Shown here: in pieces, positions 9,442 to 19,249 of the stretch | Layout: every line of letters begins with the position of its first letter | Position numbering within the stretch: the stretch's first letter is position 1 | Source of the DNA: Phenylobacterium sp. | GTDB lineage: Bacteria > Pseudomonadota > Alphaproteobacteria > Caulobacterales > Caulobacteraceae | Length of the DNA: 64,000 bases | Direction of reading: 5' to 3' | Assembly (NCBI GenBank): GCA_020402745.1 | Contig: JADBYZ010000007.1 | Location: 123,120 to 187,119, forward strand | Made by a program: the position numbers and the translations under genes | Notes under the pieces: model-generated | Database searches by the model: none | Seen by the model: only the letters and a program-made list of their open reading frames with translations | Told to the model about the DNA's origin: nothing

Positions 9442-10271
9442 CTATGCCCCGCGACTCGGCGTCCTTGCCGTGCGGACAGACTTAGCCAGAGCGGCGACTT
9501 TTGTAAGCACCCGGCCGGTCACGTCTTCGTTTGCGGCAAGGGCGTCGGCGACCTCATCCACCAGGGCCGAGCCTACGACGACAGCGTCCGCGATGCGTGC
9601 GACCTCGGCGGCCCTCTCCTCAGTGCGGACGCCGAAGCCCACGGCGACGGGCAGGCCGGAGGCGGCCCGGACCCGCTCGACATTGGGGGCTACGGCGCCG
9701 GCGTCGGCCTCCTTCACGCCGGTCACCCCGGCGACGGAGACGTAGTAGACGAAGCCTGAAGTGCGGCGGACCACCACCGGCAGGCGGCGGTCGTCTGTGG
9801 TGGGGGTGGCCAGGCGGATCAGGGACAGGTCCTCGGCGTCGAGGGCGTCGGCCAGGGGATCGGCCTCCTCCGGCGGGATGTCCACCACGATCAGGCCGTC
9901 GACCCCCGCCTCGGCGGCGGCGCGGGCGAAGGCGACATAGCCGGGGGTCTCCAGGGGGTTGGCGTAGCCCATCAGGATGACCGGGGTCTCGGCATCCTTG
10001 CGGCGGAAGGCGGCCACCAGGTCGAGAGTTTTCTGAAGGGTCATGCCCCGGCCCAGGGCGCGCTGGGCGGCGCGCTGGATCGGCGGACCTTCGGCCAGGG
10101 GGTCGGAAAAGGGAAAGCCCACCTCGATGAGGTCGGCGCCGGCGGCGGGCAGGCCCTCCAGGATGGCCAAGGCCGTCTCAGGATCAGGATCGCCCGCCAT
10201 GATGTAGGTGACGAACCCGGCCCTGCCCTCGGCGCGCAGGCGCGCGAAGCGGGCGTCGATCCGGGCGCGAC

Positions 10272-10275
<4 letters not shown>
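9442..10275 (-). CDS. trpA: Tryptophan synthase alpha chain
   Basis: A 277-residue TIM barrel that cleaves indole-3-glycerol phosphate and channels indole to TrpB. Catalytic Glu is in [12 protein letters not shown] (near residue 50) and catalytic Asp in the [15 protein letters not shown] region is preserved. The [12 protein letters not shown] and [11 protein letters not shown] segments bind phosphate. Its ATG overlaps the trpB stop by 4 nt (ATGA), coupling the two subunits. Full length. Confidence 0.97.
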
Positions 10276-11492
<1,217 letters not shown>

Positions 11493-11493
11493 A

Positions 11494-12159
11494 TCAGGCC
11501 TGTGGTCGGGCTCGGCGGACAGCGTCGAGGAAGGCCGAGATCAGAGAGGGGTCCTTTAGTCCGGGACCGCGTTCCACGCCAGAAGAAACGTCGGCCATCG
11601 GGGCCCCGGAAACCTCGAGAGCCTCGGCGATATTCCAGGGGTCAAGGCCGCCGGCCAGGAACCAGGGACGCGGGGGGCGGAACCCTTGGGTCAGGGTCCA
11701 GTCAAAGGCGACTCCCAGGCCACCGGTCATGGCCGCACCCTTGGGCGGCCGGGCATCGAGCAGGAGGTGGTCGGCGAGCTCGGTCCAGGGGGCGGCCGCG
11801 GCCAGGTCCTCCGGCCCGCCGACGGGCAGGGCGCGGATCAGGCCAGCGCCTGTGCGGGCGGTCACCTCGGCCCCGCGGGCCGGCGGCTCGGCGCCATGAA
11901 GCTGGATGAAGTCGGGATCAAGGATGGCCGCGATTCGGTCGACCAACTCGTCGTCGGCGTCCACCGTGATGGCGCAGATCCGCACCCCCGCCGCCCGAGC
12001 GGGCGCCGCCAGCCGCGCGGCGGCCTCCGGCGTCACGCTGCGCGGGCTGGGCGGGAAGAAGTTGAAGCCCAGGAAGCCGGCGCCCCCGCGCACGGCGGCC
12101 TCGACCGCCTCGGGCGTGGACAGGCCGCAGATCTTGGCGGGAAGGCGCATAGCCGCCAT
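11494..12159 (-). CDS. trpF: Phosphoribosylanthranilate isomerase
   Basis: A 221-residue TIM-barrel enzyme catalysing the Amadori rearrangement in tryptophan synthesis. The catalytic Cys sits in KICGL near residue 11 and the catalytic Asp region is IQLHGAE near 120. GGLDPWNI and [12 protein letters not shown] form the phosphate-binding loops near the C-terminus. An alternative ATG three codons downstream ([10 protein letters not shown]) fits the family start equally well. It is the first gene of the trp-accD-folC run, 36 nt downstream of mscL. Confidence 0.96.
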   Translation of the reverse strand: MAAMRLPAKICGLSTPEAVEAAVRGGAGFLGFNFFPPSPRSVTPEAAARLAAPARAAGVRICAITVDADDELVDRIAAILDPDFIQLHGAEPPARGAEVTARTGAGLIRALPVGGPEDLAAAAPWTELADHLLLDARPPKGAAMTGGLGVAFDWTLTQGFRPPRPWFLAGGLDPWNIAEALEVSGAPMADVSSGVERGPGLKDPSLISAFLDAVRRARPQA

Positions 12160-12195
12160 TAGGAGCCTGCGCCTGCCGACTTCAAGGGGCGAGGG

Positions 12196-12606
12196 TCAGC
12201 GACCGGACTTCAGGAGATCGCGGATTTCGGTCAGGAGGGCCTCCTGGGCCGACGGGGCTGGCGGCGGGACCTCGGCGGCTTGGGCGCGGCGCAGGGTGTT
12301 CACCGCCTTGACGAGCAGGAAGACCACCCAGGCGACGATCAAGAACTGGATGATGGTGTTCAGGAAGGCGCCGTACTGGATGGCGACCATCTCATCGACC
12401 TTGGTGGCGGGGTTGTCCGCCTTGAGAACCCAGTTCATGAGCGAGAAGTCGACCCCGCTCATCAGAAGGCCGATGGGCGGCATCACCACGTCCTCGACGA
12501 GCGCCGTCACGATCTTGCCGAAGGCCCCGCCGATGATGACGCCGACCGCCAGGTCGACCACGTTGCCGCGGGCGATGAACTCGCGAAACTCGCTGAGAAT
12601 GGACAT
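12196..12606 (-). CDS. mscL: Large-conductance mechanosensitive channel
   Basis: A 136-residue inner membrane channel opened by membrane tension during hypo-osmotic shock. The N-terminal amphipathic helix [20 protein letters not shown] leads into TM1, which has the glycine/alanine-rich pore constriction [18 protein letters not shown]2 is [16 protein letters not shown] near residues 85-100, followed by a charged cytoplasmic C-terminal helix. Full length. Lies between ihfB and trpF on the same strand. Confidence 0.97.
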   Translation of the reverse strand: MSILSEFREFIARGNVVDLAVGVIIGGAFGKIVTALVEDVVMPPIGLLMSGVDFSLMNWVLKADNPATKVDEMVAIQYGAFLNTIIQFLIVAWVVFLLVKAVNTLRRAQAAEVPPPAPSAQEALLTEIRDLLKSGR

Positions 12607-12644
12607 GGTTTCCCCCCTTGGAATGCTCTTGGGTTCCGACGATC

Positions 12645-12929
12645 TCAGTCGTCGGCGTTGAGCCGGACCCGCAGCTCCTTGCCGCTCTTGAAGAACGGCA
12701 CGTGCTTGGCGCGGACGGAGACGGATTCCCCGGTCCGCGGATTACGCCCGGACCTCGCGCCCCGTGAGCGCACGGAGAAGGCGCCGAAGCCCCGAAGCTC
12801 CACGCGGCCGCCGTCCTCCAGGGCCTGGATCATCCGGTCCAGGATCACCGAGACGACGCGCTCGATATCCTTCTGGGTGAGGTGAGGGTTCTCTTCCGCC
12901 AGCCTGGCGATGAGTTCGGACTTGATCAT
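12645..12929 (-). CDS. ihfB: Integration host factor subunit beta
   Basis: A 94-residue DNA-bending protein of the HU/IHF family. I start at the ATG giving [10 protein letters not shown]; an in-frame frame extension upstream encodes an 18-residue basic stretch not found in the family. The beta-arm tip RNPRTGE carries the intercalating proline, and [10 protein letters not shown] is the conserved core. The position directly downstream of rpsA is the standard one for ihfB and separates it from hupB. A strong double hairpin lies between the two, so ihfB probably has its own promoter or depends on read-through. Confidence 0.95.
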   Translation of the reverse strand: MIKSELIARLAEENPHLTQKDIERVVSVILDRMIQALEDGGRVELRGFGAFSVRSRGARSGRNPRTGESVSVRAKHVPFFKSGKELRVRLNADD

Positions 12930-13041
12930 GTCCCTGGCCACCCTGGCGTCTGGCCGCCGGACCCCGCTCCGGCGCCCGTTCACTTCAGCGCAAATCCCTT
13001 TGACGTCAAGCCCTTGGACGACATCGGAGCGCGAAGAGAAA

Positions 13042-13100
13042 CGGCGGACCGGTCGCCCGGTCCGCCGCGAAAGCTTGCGGCGCGCCGGAAGGCGCGCCGC
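13042..13100 (-). terminator. Two tandem perfect hairpins downstream of rpsA
   Basis: Read on the minus strand, the first hairpin is a perfect 10-bp stem (13091-13100 with 13077-13086, loop TTCC). The second is a perfect 11-bp stem (13057-13067 with 13042-13052, loop GCGA), and it is followed by TTTCTCTT. The pair lies 21 nt after the rpsA stop. The second hairpin has the form of an intrinsic terminator; the first may stabilise the mRNA 3' end. Confidence 0.7.
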
Positions 13101-13121
13101 AGGGTCTTGGGTCTCGAAGGC

Positions 13122-14831
13122 CTAGTCCTTCTGGGCCTTCTCGCGCAGGGCCGCGCCCAGGATGTCGCCGAGGGAGGCGCCGGAGTCGGAGGACCCGAAC
13201 TTCTCGATGGCTTCCTTCTCTTCAACCATCTCCAGGGCCTTGATGGACAGGGAGACCCGGCGGGCCGCCTTGTCGACCAGGGTGATCTGAGCGTCGACGC
13301 GGTCGCCTACGGCGAAGCGCTCAGGGCGCTGGTCGGCGCGGTCGCGGGACAGGTCCGACTTGCGGATGAAAGCCGACATGGGGGCGTCATCCTCGCCGAA
13401 GCGGACCTCGATGCCGCCCGAGGTGACCTCGGTGACAGTGACGGTCACGGTCTGGCCCTTGCGGAAGACGTCGCCGGACATCGGATCACCCGAGAGCTGC
13501 TTGATGCCCAGGGAGATGCGCTCCTTCTCGACGTCGACGTCCAGGACCCGCGCCTTGACCATCTCGCCCTTGTGGTAGCGGGTGATGGCCTCTTCGCCGG
13601 AGACGTTCCAGTCCAGGTCGGACAGGTGCACCATGCCGTCGATGTCGTTGTCCAGGCCGAGGAACAGGCCGAACTCGGTGGCGTTCTTGACCTCGCCCTC
13701 GACCGTGGAACCCACGGGGTGGGCGGCCAGGAAGGCCTCCCAGGGGTTGTCCATGGCCTGCTTGAGGCCCAGGGACACCCGACGCTTGGACGGATCAACG
13801 TCGAGCACGACGACGTCGACTTCCTGGGAGGTCGAGACGATCTTGCCCGGATGAACGTTCTTCTTGGTCCAGGACATCTCTGAGACGTGGACCAGGCCCT
13901 CGACACCGGCTTCCAGCTCCACGAAGGCGCCGTAATCGGTGATGTTGGTGATCCGGCCGGAAAGGCGGGCGCCCAAGGGATACTTGGCCTCGACGCCGTC
14001 CCAGGGGTCGGACTGAAGCTGCTTCATGCCCAGGGAGATGCGCTGGGTGTCGGGGTTGATCTTGACGATCTGCACCCGGACCGTATCGCCCACAGCCAGC
14101 ACCTGGCTGGGGTGATTGACGCGCTTCCAGCTCATGTCGGTGACGTGCAGCAGGCCGTCGATACCGCCCAGGTCCACGAAGGCGCCGTAGTCGGTGATGT
14201 TCTTGACCACGCCCTCGCGGATCTCGCCTTCCTGCAGCTGGCCGACGAGCTCGGTACGCTGCTCGGCGCGGGCCTCTTCCAGGATGGCGCGGCGGGACAC
14301 GACGATGTTGCCGCGCGGACGGTCCATCTTGAGGATGGCGAAGGGCTGTTCCTTGCCCATGAGCGGGCCGACGTCCCGGACCGGGCGGATGTCCACCTGC
14401 GAGCCGGGCAGGAAGGCCGAAGCGCCGCCGAGGTCGACGGTGAAGCCGCCCTTCACGCGGCCCACAATGGCGCCCATGACGGGCTCATTGCGGGCGTGAA
14501 CGCCCTCGAGGCGGGTCCAGGCCTCCTCGCGGCGGGCCTTCTCGCGGCTGATCACGGCCTCGCCAAGGGCGTTCTCGACGCGCTCGAGGAAGACCTCGAC
14601 GGTATCGCCGACGGCCAGCTGGGGCTTGCCCTCCTCGCCGGCGCCGAATTCCTTGATGGAGACGCGGCCCTCGGTCTTGAGGCCCACATCGATGATCGCG
14701 AAGTCCTTCTCGAGGCCTACGACCTTGCCCTTGACCACCTGGCCTTCCATGAAGTCGCGTCCACCCAGGGACTCGCTCAGGAGGGCCGCGAAGTCGTCGC
14801 GGGAAGGGTTCAGGCCAGCATCATCAGCCAT
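13122..14831 (-). CDS. rpsA: 30S ribosomal protein S1
   Basis: A 569-residue protein with six S1 OB-fold repeats at roughly residues 30-100, 115-185, 200-270, 285-360, 370-445 and 455-530. Recurrent signatures are DYGAFVDLGGIDGLLHVTDMSW and FGLFLGLDNDIDGMVHLSDL. S1 holds mRNA on the 30S subunit and helps unfold structured initiation regions. It is flanked by cmk upstream and ihfB downstream, the widely conserved order. Full length. Confidence 0.97.
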   Translation of the reverse strand: MADDAGLNPSRDDFAALLSESLGGRDFMEGQVVKGKVVGLEKDFAIIDVGLKTEGRVSIKEFGAGEEGKPQLAVGDTVEVFLERVENALGEAVISREKARREEAWTRLEGVHARNEPVMGAIVGRVKGGFTVDLGGASAFLPGSQVDIRPVRDVGPLMGKEQPFAILKMDRPRGNIVVSRRAILEEARAEQRTELVGQLQEGEIREGVVKNITDYGAFVDLGGIDGLLHVTDMSWKRVNHPSQVLAVGDTVRVQIVKINPDTQRISLGMKQLQSDPWDGVEAKYPLGARLSGRITNITDYGAFVELEAGVEGLVHVSEMSWTKKNVHPGKIVSTSQEVDVVVLDVDPSKRRVSLGLKQAMDNPWEAFLAAHPVGSTVEGEVKNATEFGLFLGLDNDIDGMVHLSDLDWNVSGEEAITRYHKGEMVKARVLDVDVEKERISLGIKQLSGDPMSGDVFRKGQTVTVTVTEVTSGGIEVRFGEDDAPMSAFIRKSDLSRDRADQRPERFAVGDRVDAQITLVDKAARRVSLSIKALEMVEEKEAIEKFGSSDSGASLGDILGAALREKAQKD

Positions 14832-14990
14832 GGTGTACTTTCATCAGTCGGTATGACCCGGACGCATTCCGCCAGTCAGGCGGGCTTAGCCCCGGAGTCG
14901 GGTTGGAGGTGAAACCGAAGGCGCGGAATCCCGCGCCGGTGAACGCCCGCGGCCAGAGAGGGAAAGACGCGATGGGATTTGCCTTCCGGA

Positions 14991-15635
14991 TCAGGCCCGG
15001 CCGGCGCGCGCCGCCTCGACAATGCGGCGGGCCGCATCGGCGGCGAGGTCTATAGTCATTTCGGAGGTGTCCAGCAAGACCGTGTCGGGCGCCCGGGCCA
15101 TGGGGGCGTCGGCGCGGCCGCCGTCGCGGAGGTCCCGCCGGCGGATATCCTCCAGCACGTCCTCCAGTCGGACGGCCTCTCCCTGGGCGGTGAGCTGGCG
15201 CCAGCGGCGCTCGGCGCGGACCTCGGGACGAGCGGTGACGAACAGCTTGGCCGGGGCCCAGGGGGCGATGACCGTGCCGATGTCGCGGCCGTCCAGGACC
15301 GCCCCGCCGGGCCGGCGAGCAAAGCCCACCTGGGCCGCATTCAGGGCCGCCCGGACCCCGCGATGCACCGCCACCCGGCTGGCCAGCTCCCCAGCCTCGC
15401 GGGTGCGGAAGGCCGGGTCGGCCAGGGCCATCAGGTCGAGCGTCCCGGCGACCTCGGCGGCGGCGGCGGCGTCATCCGGATCGGCCCCGGCGCGCGCGGT
15501 GGCGACGCCCACCGCCCGGTAGAGGAGGCCCGTGTCGAGGACGGGCAGGCCGTAGGCGGCGCCGAGGCGCGCGGCGACCGTGCCCTTGCCTGAGGCGGCA
15601 GGGCCATCGACAGCGATCACCAGGGGCTCGGTCAT
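14991..15635 (-). CDS. cmk: Cytidylate kinase
   Basis: A 214-residue (d)CMP kinase. The P-loop GPAASGKGT is at residues 11-19, [10 protein letters not shown] follows at 36-45, and [11 protein letters not shown] carries the nucleotide-binding DGRDIG segment near 100. Its ATG overlaps the aroA stop as ATGA. A 159-nt gap separates it from rpsA, which is enough for a separate rpsA promoter. Full length. Confidence 0.96.
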   Translation of the reverse strand: MTEPLVIAVDGPAASGKGTVAARLGAAYGLPVLDTGLLYRAVGVATARAGADPDDAAAAAEVAGTLDLMALADPAFRTREAGELASRVAVHRGVRAALNAAQVGFARRPGGAVLDGRDIGTVIAPWAPAKLFVTARPEVRAERRWRQLTAQGEAVRLEDVLEDIRRRDLRDGGRADAPMARAPDTVLLDTSEMTIDLAADAARRIVEAARAGRA

Positions 15636-16969
15636 GCCGGGCCGATGTCGGCGCCTAGGCCGCGCATCAGGTCGACGAATCCCGGGAAACTGGTGGCGAT
15701 CATGCCGGGCTCGTCGACGCGGACCTCGGCGTCGGCCGCCAGGCCCAGGACCAGGTGCGACATGGCGATGCGATGGTCGCCGCGGGTGGCGACGGCCGCG
15801 CCGCCCACCGGCGGCCGGTTACCGCCGGCGCCGGTGACGATAAGCCCCTCGGGCTCCTCCTCCACGGCCAGGCCGCAGGCGTCGAGGCCGGCGGCCATCA
15901 GGGCGATCCGGTCGCTTTCCTTGACCCGCATCTCGCCGATGCCGCGCATGCGGGTGACGCCCTCGGCGAAGGCCGCGGCCACCGCCAGGACGGGATACTC
16001 GTCGATCATCGACGGCGCACGTTCGGGCGGCACGTCGATGCCCCGCAGGGCCGAGAAGCGCGCGGTCACGTCGCCGACCGGCTCGCCGCCTTCGTCGCGG
16101 ACGCCGGTGATTGTGAGGTCCGCCCCCATCTCCTGAAGGGTGGTGAGAAGTCCGGTGCGAAGGGGATTCAGCAGGACGCCCGCCACCGTCACCTCAGACC
16201 CCGGCGTGACCAGGGCGGCCACCAGGGGGAAGGCGGCGGAGGAGGGATCGCCTGGCACCCGGATCCGGGTCCCGGACAGGGCCTGTCCGCCGGCCAGGGT
16301 GATCCGGCGGCCCTCGGGGAGGTCCTCGACCTCGACACGGGCGCCAAAGCTTCTGAGCATCCGCTCTGTGTGGTCGCGGGTCGGCTCGGGCTCGATCACC
16401 ACGGTGTCGCCCCGGGCGTTGAGGCCCGCCAGCAGGATCGCCGACTTCACCTGGGCGGACGGCTCGGGCAGGCGGTAGACGACCCCCTCGAGGCTCCCGC
16501 CGCGCAGGGTCAGGGGCAGGCGGCCGCCGGAGCGGTGCAGAAATCGGGCGCCCATCTCGGCGAGGGGCTTCATCACCCGGTTCATGGGGCGACCGCGAAG
16601 AGAGGCGTCGCCGGTGAAGGTGGCGGCGAGGTCGAAGCCGGCGGCGGCGCCCAGGATGAGCCGGACCCCGGTCCCGGCGTTCCCACAGTCGATGACGTCG
16701 TCCGGCTCGGAGAAGCCGCCGCGGCCCGTGACCCGCCAGCATCCGCCCCCAAGCGCCTCCACATCGGCGCCAAAGGCGCGCATGGCCGCCGCCGAGCGCA
16801 GGACATCCTCGCCCTCCAGCAGGCCCTCAACCTCGGTGACGCCCCGGGCGAGGGCGCCGAAGATCAGGGCGCGGTGGGAGACCGACTTGTCACCGGGGGC
16901 GCGGATCCGTCCGCGCAGGGGTCCGCCCCGCCGGGCGCTCAGGACGGCCGTCTGGCCGGGGGAGGACAT
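15632..16969 (-). CDS. aroA: 3-phosphoshikimate 1-carboxyvinyltransferase (EPSP synthase)
   Basis: A 445-residue enzyme of the shikimate pathway, joining phosphoenolpyruvate and shikimate-3-phosphate. I start at the ATG giving [14 protein letters not shown], because the frame upstream is proline/arginine-rich and unlike the family. Conserved segments are [29 protein letters not shown] and the KESDRI loop near residue 345 ([16 protein letters not shown]). In the region after NAGTGVR the loop reads [19 protein letters not shown], the long form typical of class II (glyphosate-tolerant-like) enzymes in alphaproteobacteria; that classification is inference. First gene of aroA-cmk. Confidence 0.96.
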   Translation of the reverse strand: MSSPGQTAVLSARRGGPLRGRIRAPGDKSVSHRALIFGALARGVTEVEGLLEGEDVLRSAAAMRAFGADVEALGGGCWRVTGRGGFSEPDDVIDCGNAGTGVRLILGAAAGFDLAATFTGDASLRGRPMNRVMKPLAEMGARFLHRSGGRLPLTLRGGSLEGVVYRLPEPSAQVKSAILLAGLNARGDTVVIEPEPTRDHTERMLRSFGARVEVEDLPEGRRITLAGGQALSGTRIRVPGDPSSAAFPLVAALVTPGSEVTVAGVLLNPLRTGLLTTLQEMGADLTITGVRDEGGEPVGDVTARFSALRGIDVPPERAPSMIDEYPVLAVAAAFAEGVTRMRGIGEMRVKESDRIALMAAGLDACGLAVEEEPEGLIVTGAGGNRPPVGGAAVATRGDHRIAMSHLVLGLAADAEVRVDEPGMIATSFPGFVDLMRGLGADIGPA

Positions 16970-17097
16970 GGCTGGGACAGGCTCCGGGGCGGGGTGAAAC
17001 GGGGCAGGGGCACCTGAAGGGCTTTGCTTTTGACAGTGGCGCCGCCGCGTGGCAAGGGAGCCCGCCTTTCCTCCCACCCAGACCCGAGGCCCGTCCA

Positions 17098-17559
17098 TTG
17101 GCCCTTCCTGAACTCGGCGCGAAGCAGATCTGCCCCAACTGCCAGGCAAAGTTCTACGACCTGAACCGCCGGCCGGCGCACTGCCCGAAATGCAGCCATG
17201 ACTTTGACCCGGACGAGGCCGTCCGTACCCGGCGTGTCCGGGCGCGCGTGGCCCCGGCGGGCCGCGACATCGAAGACGAGGCCGAGGATCAGGTCCTGGA
17301 GACCGGCGCCGAGGCCGAAGAGGAGGAGGACGAAGCCGTCACCCCCGAGCTCGACGAGGCCGTGGACGACCCAGTCCTGGTGGTCGACGACGAGGACGGC
17401 GAAGTCATCGCCCCGCCCGAGGACGACCTGGCCGCCTTCCAGGAGGAAGAGGACCTCGATGACGAGGACGGGGACGTGCCCTTCCTCGAGGACGAAGAAG
17501 ACGACTTCGACGACGCCGAGCTCGACGGCCTGCCCGGCGAAGGCGGACCGGACGACTAG
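17098..17559 (+). CDS. FYDLN acid domain protein (TIGR02300 family)
   Basis: A 153-residue protein starting at TTG. The N-terminal half has [20 protein letters not shown], then a second CPKC, giving a four-cysteine zinc ribbon (CPNC and CPKC about 20 residues apart) around the name-giving FYDLN. The C-terminal two thirds is extremely acidic, mostly Asp and Glu runs. This architecture defines the alphaproteobacterial FYDLN acid family; its function is not known. It is divergent from aroA and lies upstream of tRNA-Ala. The TTG start is chosen because ELGAKQICP normally begins within the first few residues. Confidence 0.85.
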   Translation: MALPELGAKQICPNCQAKFYDLNRRPAHCPKCSHDFDPDEAVRTRRVRARVAPAGRDIEDEAEDQVLETGAEAEEEEDEAVTPELDEAVDDPVLVVDDEDGEVIAPPEDDLAAFQEEEDLDDEDGDVPFLEDEEDDFDDAELDGLPGEGGPDD

Positions 17560-17603
17560 GACGGGGCCCTGGGCCGGCGGCGGCGATTTTTCCCTTCGCG
17601 GGC

Positions 17604-17632
17604 TTGATCGCCGTGATCCGCCGGACTAGGTT
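17604..17632 (+). promoter_or_regulatory. Probable promoter for tRNA-Ala
   Basis: TTGATC (17604-17609) and TAGGTT (17627-17632) are separated by exactly 17 nt and lie 50 nt before the mature tRNA. That is the spacing of a sigma-70-type promoter. Inference from consensus and position. Confidence 0.45.
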
Positions 17633-17681
17633 CCGCGCCTTCCCGGGCAGGCCCTGCGGCCTGGACGGAAACCCGAGCCTC

Positions 17682-17757
17682 GGGGCTATAGCTCAGTTGG
17701 TAGAGCGCTTGAATGGCATTCAAGAGGTCAGCGGTTCGACTCCGCTTAGCTCCACCA
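17682..17757 (+). tRNA. tRNA-Ala (anticodon GGC)
   Basis: Cloverleaf of 76 nt with encoded CCA. The acceptor GGGGCTA pairs with TAGCTCC with one G-T. The D arm is GCTC...GAGC. The anticodon stem CTTGA/TCAAG has loop ATGGCAT, giving anticodon GGC, and the T arm contains GGTTCGACTCC. It decodes GCC, the preferred alanine codon here. A strong terminator follows within 5 nt, so the gene is transcribed alone. Confidence 0.97.
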
Positions 17758-17761
17758 TAAG

Positions 17762-17789
17762 CCCCCCGCCGCAACACGGCGGGGGGTTT
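17762..17789 (+). terminator. Rho-independent terminator of tRNA-Ala
   Basis: CCCCCCGCCG (17762-17771) and CGGCGGGGGG (17777-17786) form a perfect 10-bp stem with a CAACA loop, followed by TTT. Confidence 0.8.
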
Positions 17790-17820
17790 GCCTCTTCCAG
17801 CCAGAGCGAGGCCCTGGAAC

Positions 17821-19095
17821 TTACCTCCTGTCGGCGGAGCTGACGTTCTCCAGTAGCCCGCTGAGGGCGGGGTCAGCTTCAAGCTCACGCCAGTGCACGT
17901 GGGAGACAAAGCATCCGGCCTTGGGATGCCCTGCGCCCGTAAAACCCACCTTGGCCGCCTGGCGCATGGACCAGACCAGGTTGACAAGGTCGTCCCGAGC
18001 TTCGTCGGGGCCGGTATCCCATTGCCCCGCCCGGCGCGCGAGAAACTCCTGGACCGTGCGCAGGATTTCCTGGGGGGTGTTTTCGATAAGGTCGATACCG
18101 TCCTGCTCGAAGTCCTGGGCCGTATTCCTCGGCCGCCGGAAGAGGATATCCAGAAGACTGAACCTGTTTCCGTCCGCCCTCGCGACATGGCCCTTAAACA
18201 GGACCAGCATGAGCGGATCGACCTCCTCGTCGTGGATCCATCGGCCGGTGAAGGTGTTCACCTCGTTGGTGAGAATCATGTCCCTGCCCAGGATCGCGGC
18301 CAGCGAGAAAGGACCTGAGGTTTGTCCGACATAAAGACGGCAATAGGCGATGAAACAGGCGTCCTCCCCGTCCTGGAAGGCCTCTGAACACGCCAGGTCA
18401 AGGAAGTCCGGAGAACGGTAATCCACCGGCGTCATTGAGGCGTCGCCGATACGGACAACGAAGAAGCCCTGGGTGATCAGGAAGTCGATGGCCTCGACAT
18501 AGTTGGAGATCGAGGCGTTGCGGAAGTCATGATAGGTGGCGCCCAGCCAACCGGATTCCCGAGCGTGCACAACGGCGATCGGCTTGTGGGCGGCGACACC
18601 GTACTTTGTGCAGAGCTCCGACCTGCGATCTTCGAAGTAGGCGGGTTTGAGAAGGTTCGGGAGCCCTCCGGCATGCCCGACCGCGTGCTGGTAGAAGATG
18701 CCGTAGAGGAGGCCATGGCCCTTGATGACGGTCTTGCCGAAAAAGTCGATCTCGGGAATCTGGAAGGCGCCGATATAGGCGGCGAACACCTCCCCCCCCT
18801 CCAGTTCGGATGCCCTGCAGAAGGTGAAGCCGGCCTTTGAGAGGGTCTGCACAGCGAATTCTGAACAGGGCGGACTGCACAGGACGACCAGGATGCGTTC
18901 CGGCGGCGTCCTGTAGAGCCAGGAAATGAACACCGGGTCCTGCCAGAGATGGCCGAACCGTCCGGCCATGTCGTGCAGGAAGATCAGGTCGAAGGTCTTG
19001 TTCTCCCGGGTCTCCAGGCGCCGGATGGCCCTGCGGAACGGGCCGAACCTGTCCCGAAATTCCTGGAACATCTCCAGCATGGGATTCATGGGCAT
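17821..19095 (-). CDS. TIGR04372-type putative glycosyltransferase
   Basis: A 424-residue protein resembling the TIGR04372 group of putative glycosyltransferases from surface-polysaccharide loci. The diagnostic core is near residues 175-235: AVVHARESGWLG, then YHDFRNASISNYVEAIDFL, then FFVVRIGDASM, followed by CRLYVGQTSGPFSLAAILG. I start at the ATG giving MPMNPMLEMF; the frame stays open upstream to a TTG but that part is proline/arginine-rich and unconvincing. The acceptor sugar is unknown. It sits between tRNA-Ala and a second glycosyltransferase on the same strand, suggesting a small surface-glycan module. Confidence 0.75.
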   Translation of the reverse strand: MPMNPMLEMFQEFRDRFGPFRRAIRRLETRENKTFDLIFLHDMAGRFGHLWQDPVFISWLYRTPPERILVVLCSPPCSEFAVQTLSKAGFTFCRASELEGGEVFAAYIGAFQIPEIDFFGKTVIKGHGLLYGIFYQHAVGHAGGLPNLLKPAYFEDRRSELCTKYGVAAHKPIAVVHARESGWLGATYHDFRNASISNYVEAIDFLITQGFFVVRIGDASMTPVDYRSPDFLDLACSEAFQDGEDACFIAYCRLYVGQTSGPFSLAAILGRDMILTNEVNTFTGRWIHDEEVDPLMLVLFKGHVARADGNRFSLLDILFRRPRNTAQDFEQDGIDLIENTPQEILRTVQEFLARRAGQWDTGPDEARDDLVNLVWSMRQAAKVGFTGAGHPKAGCFVSHVHWRELEADPALSGLLENVSSADRR

Positions 19096-19249
19096 TTCCG
19101 GTCTGAGCGGGACCCTCCCGACTGGAGGGCGCTTCGCCTCGGCTATCCTGATTCGGCGGGGTTCCGGGGGTCTGGCCCTACCCCCCCAAGGGTCTGACAA
19201 GGCGGAGCGGAGGGCTCCCCCCGACGAAGAGGGCGCTGGCGATCGGATC

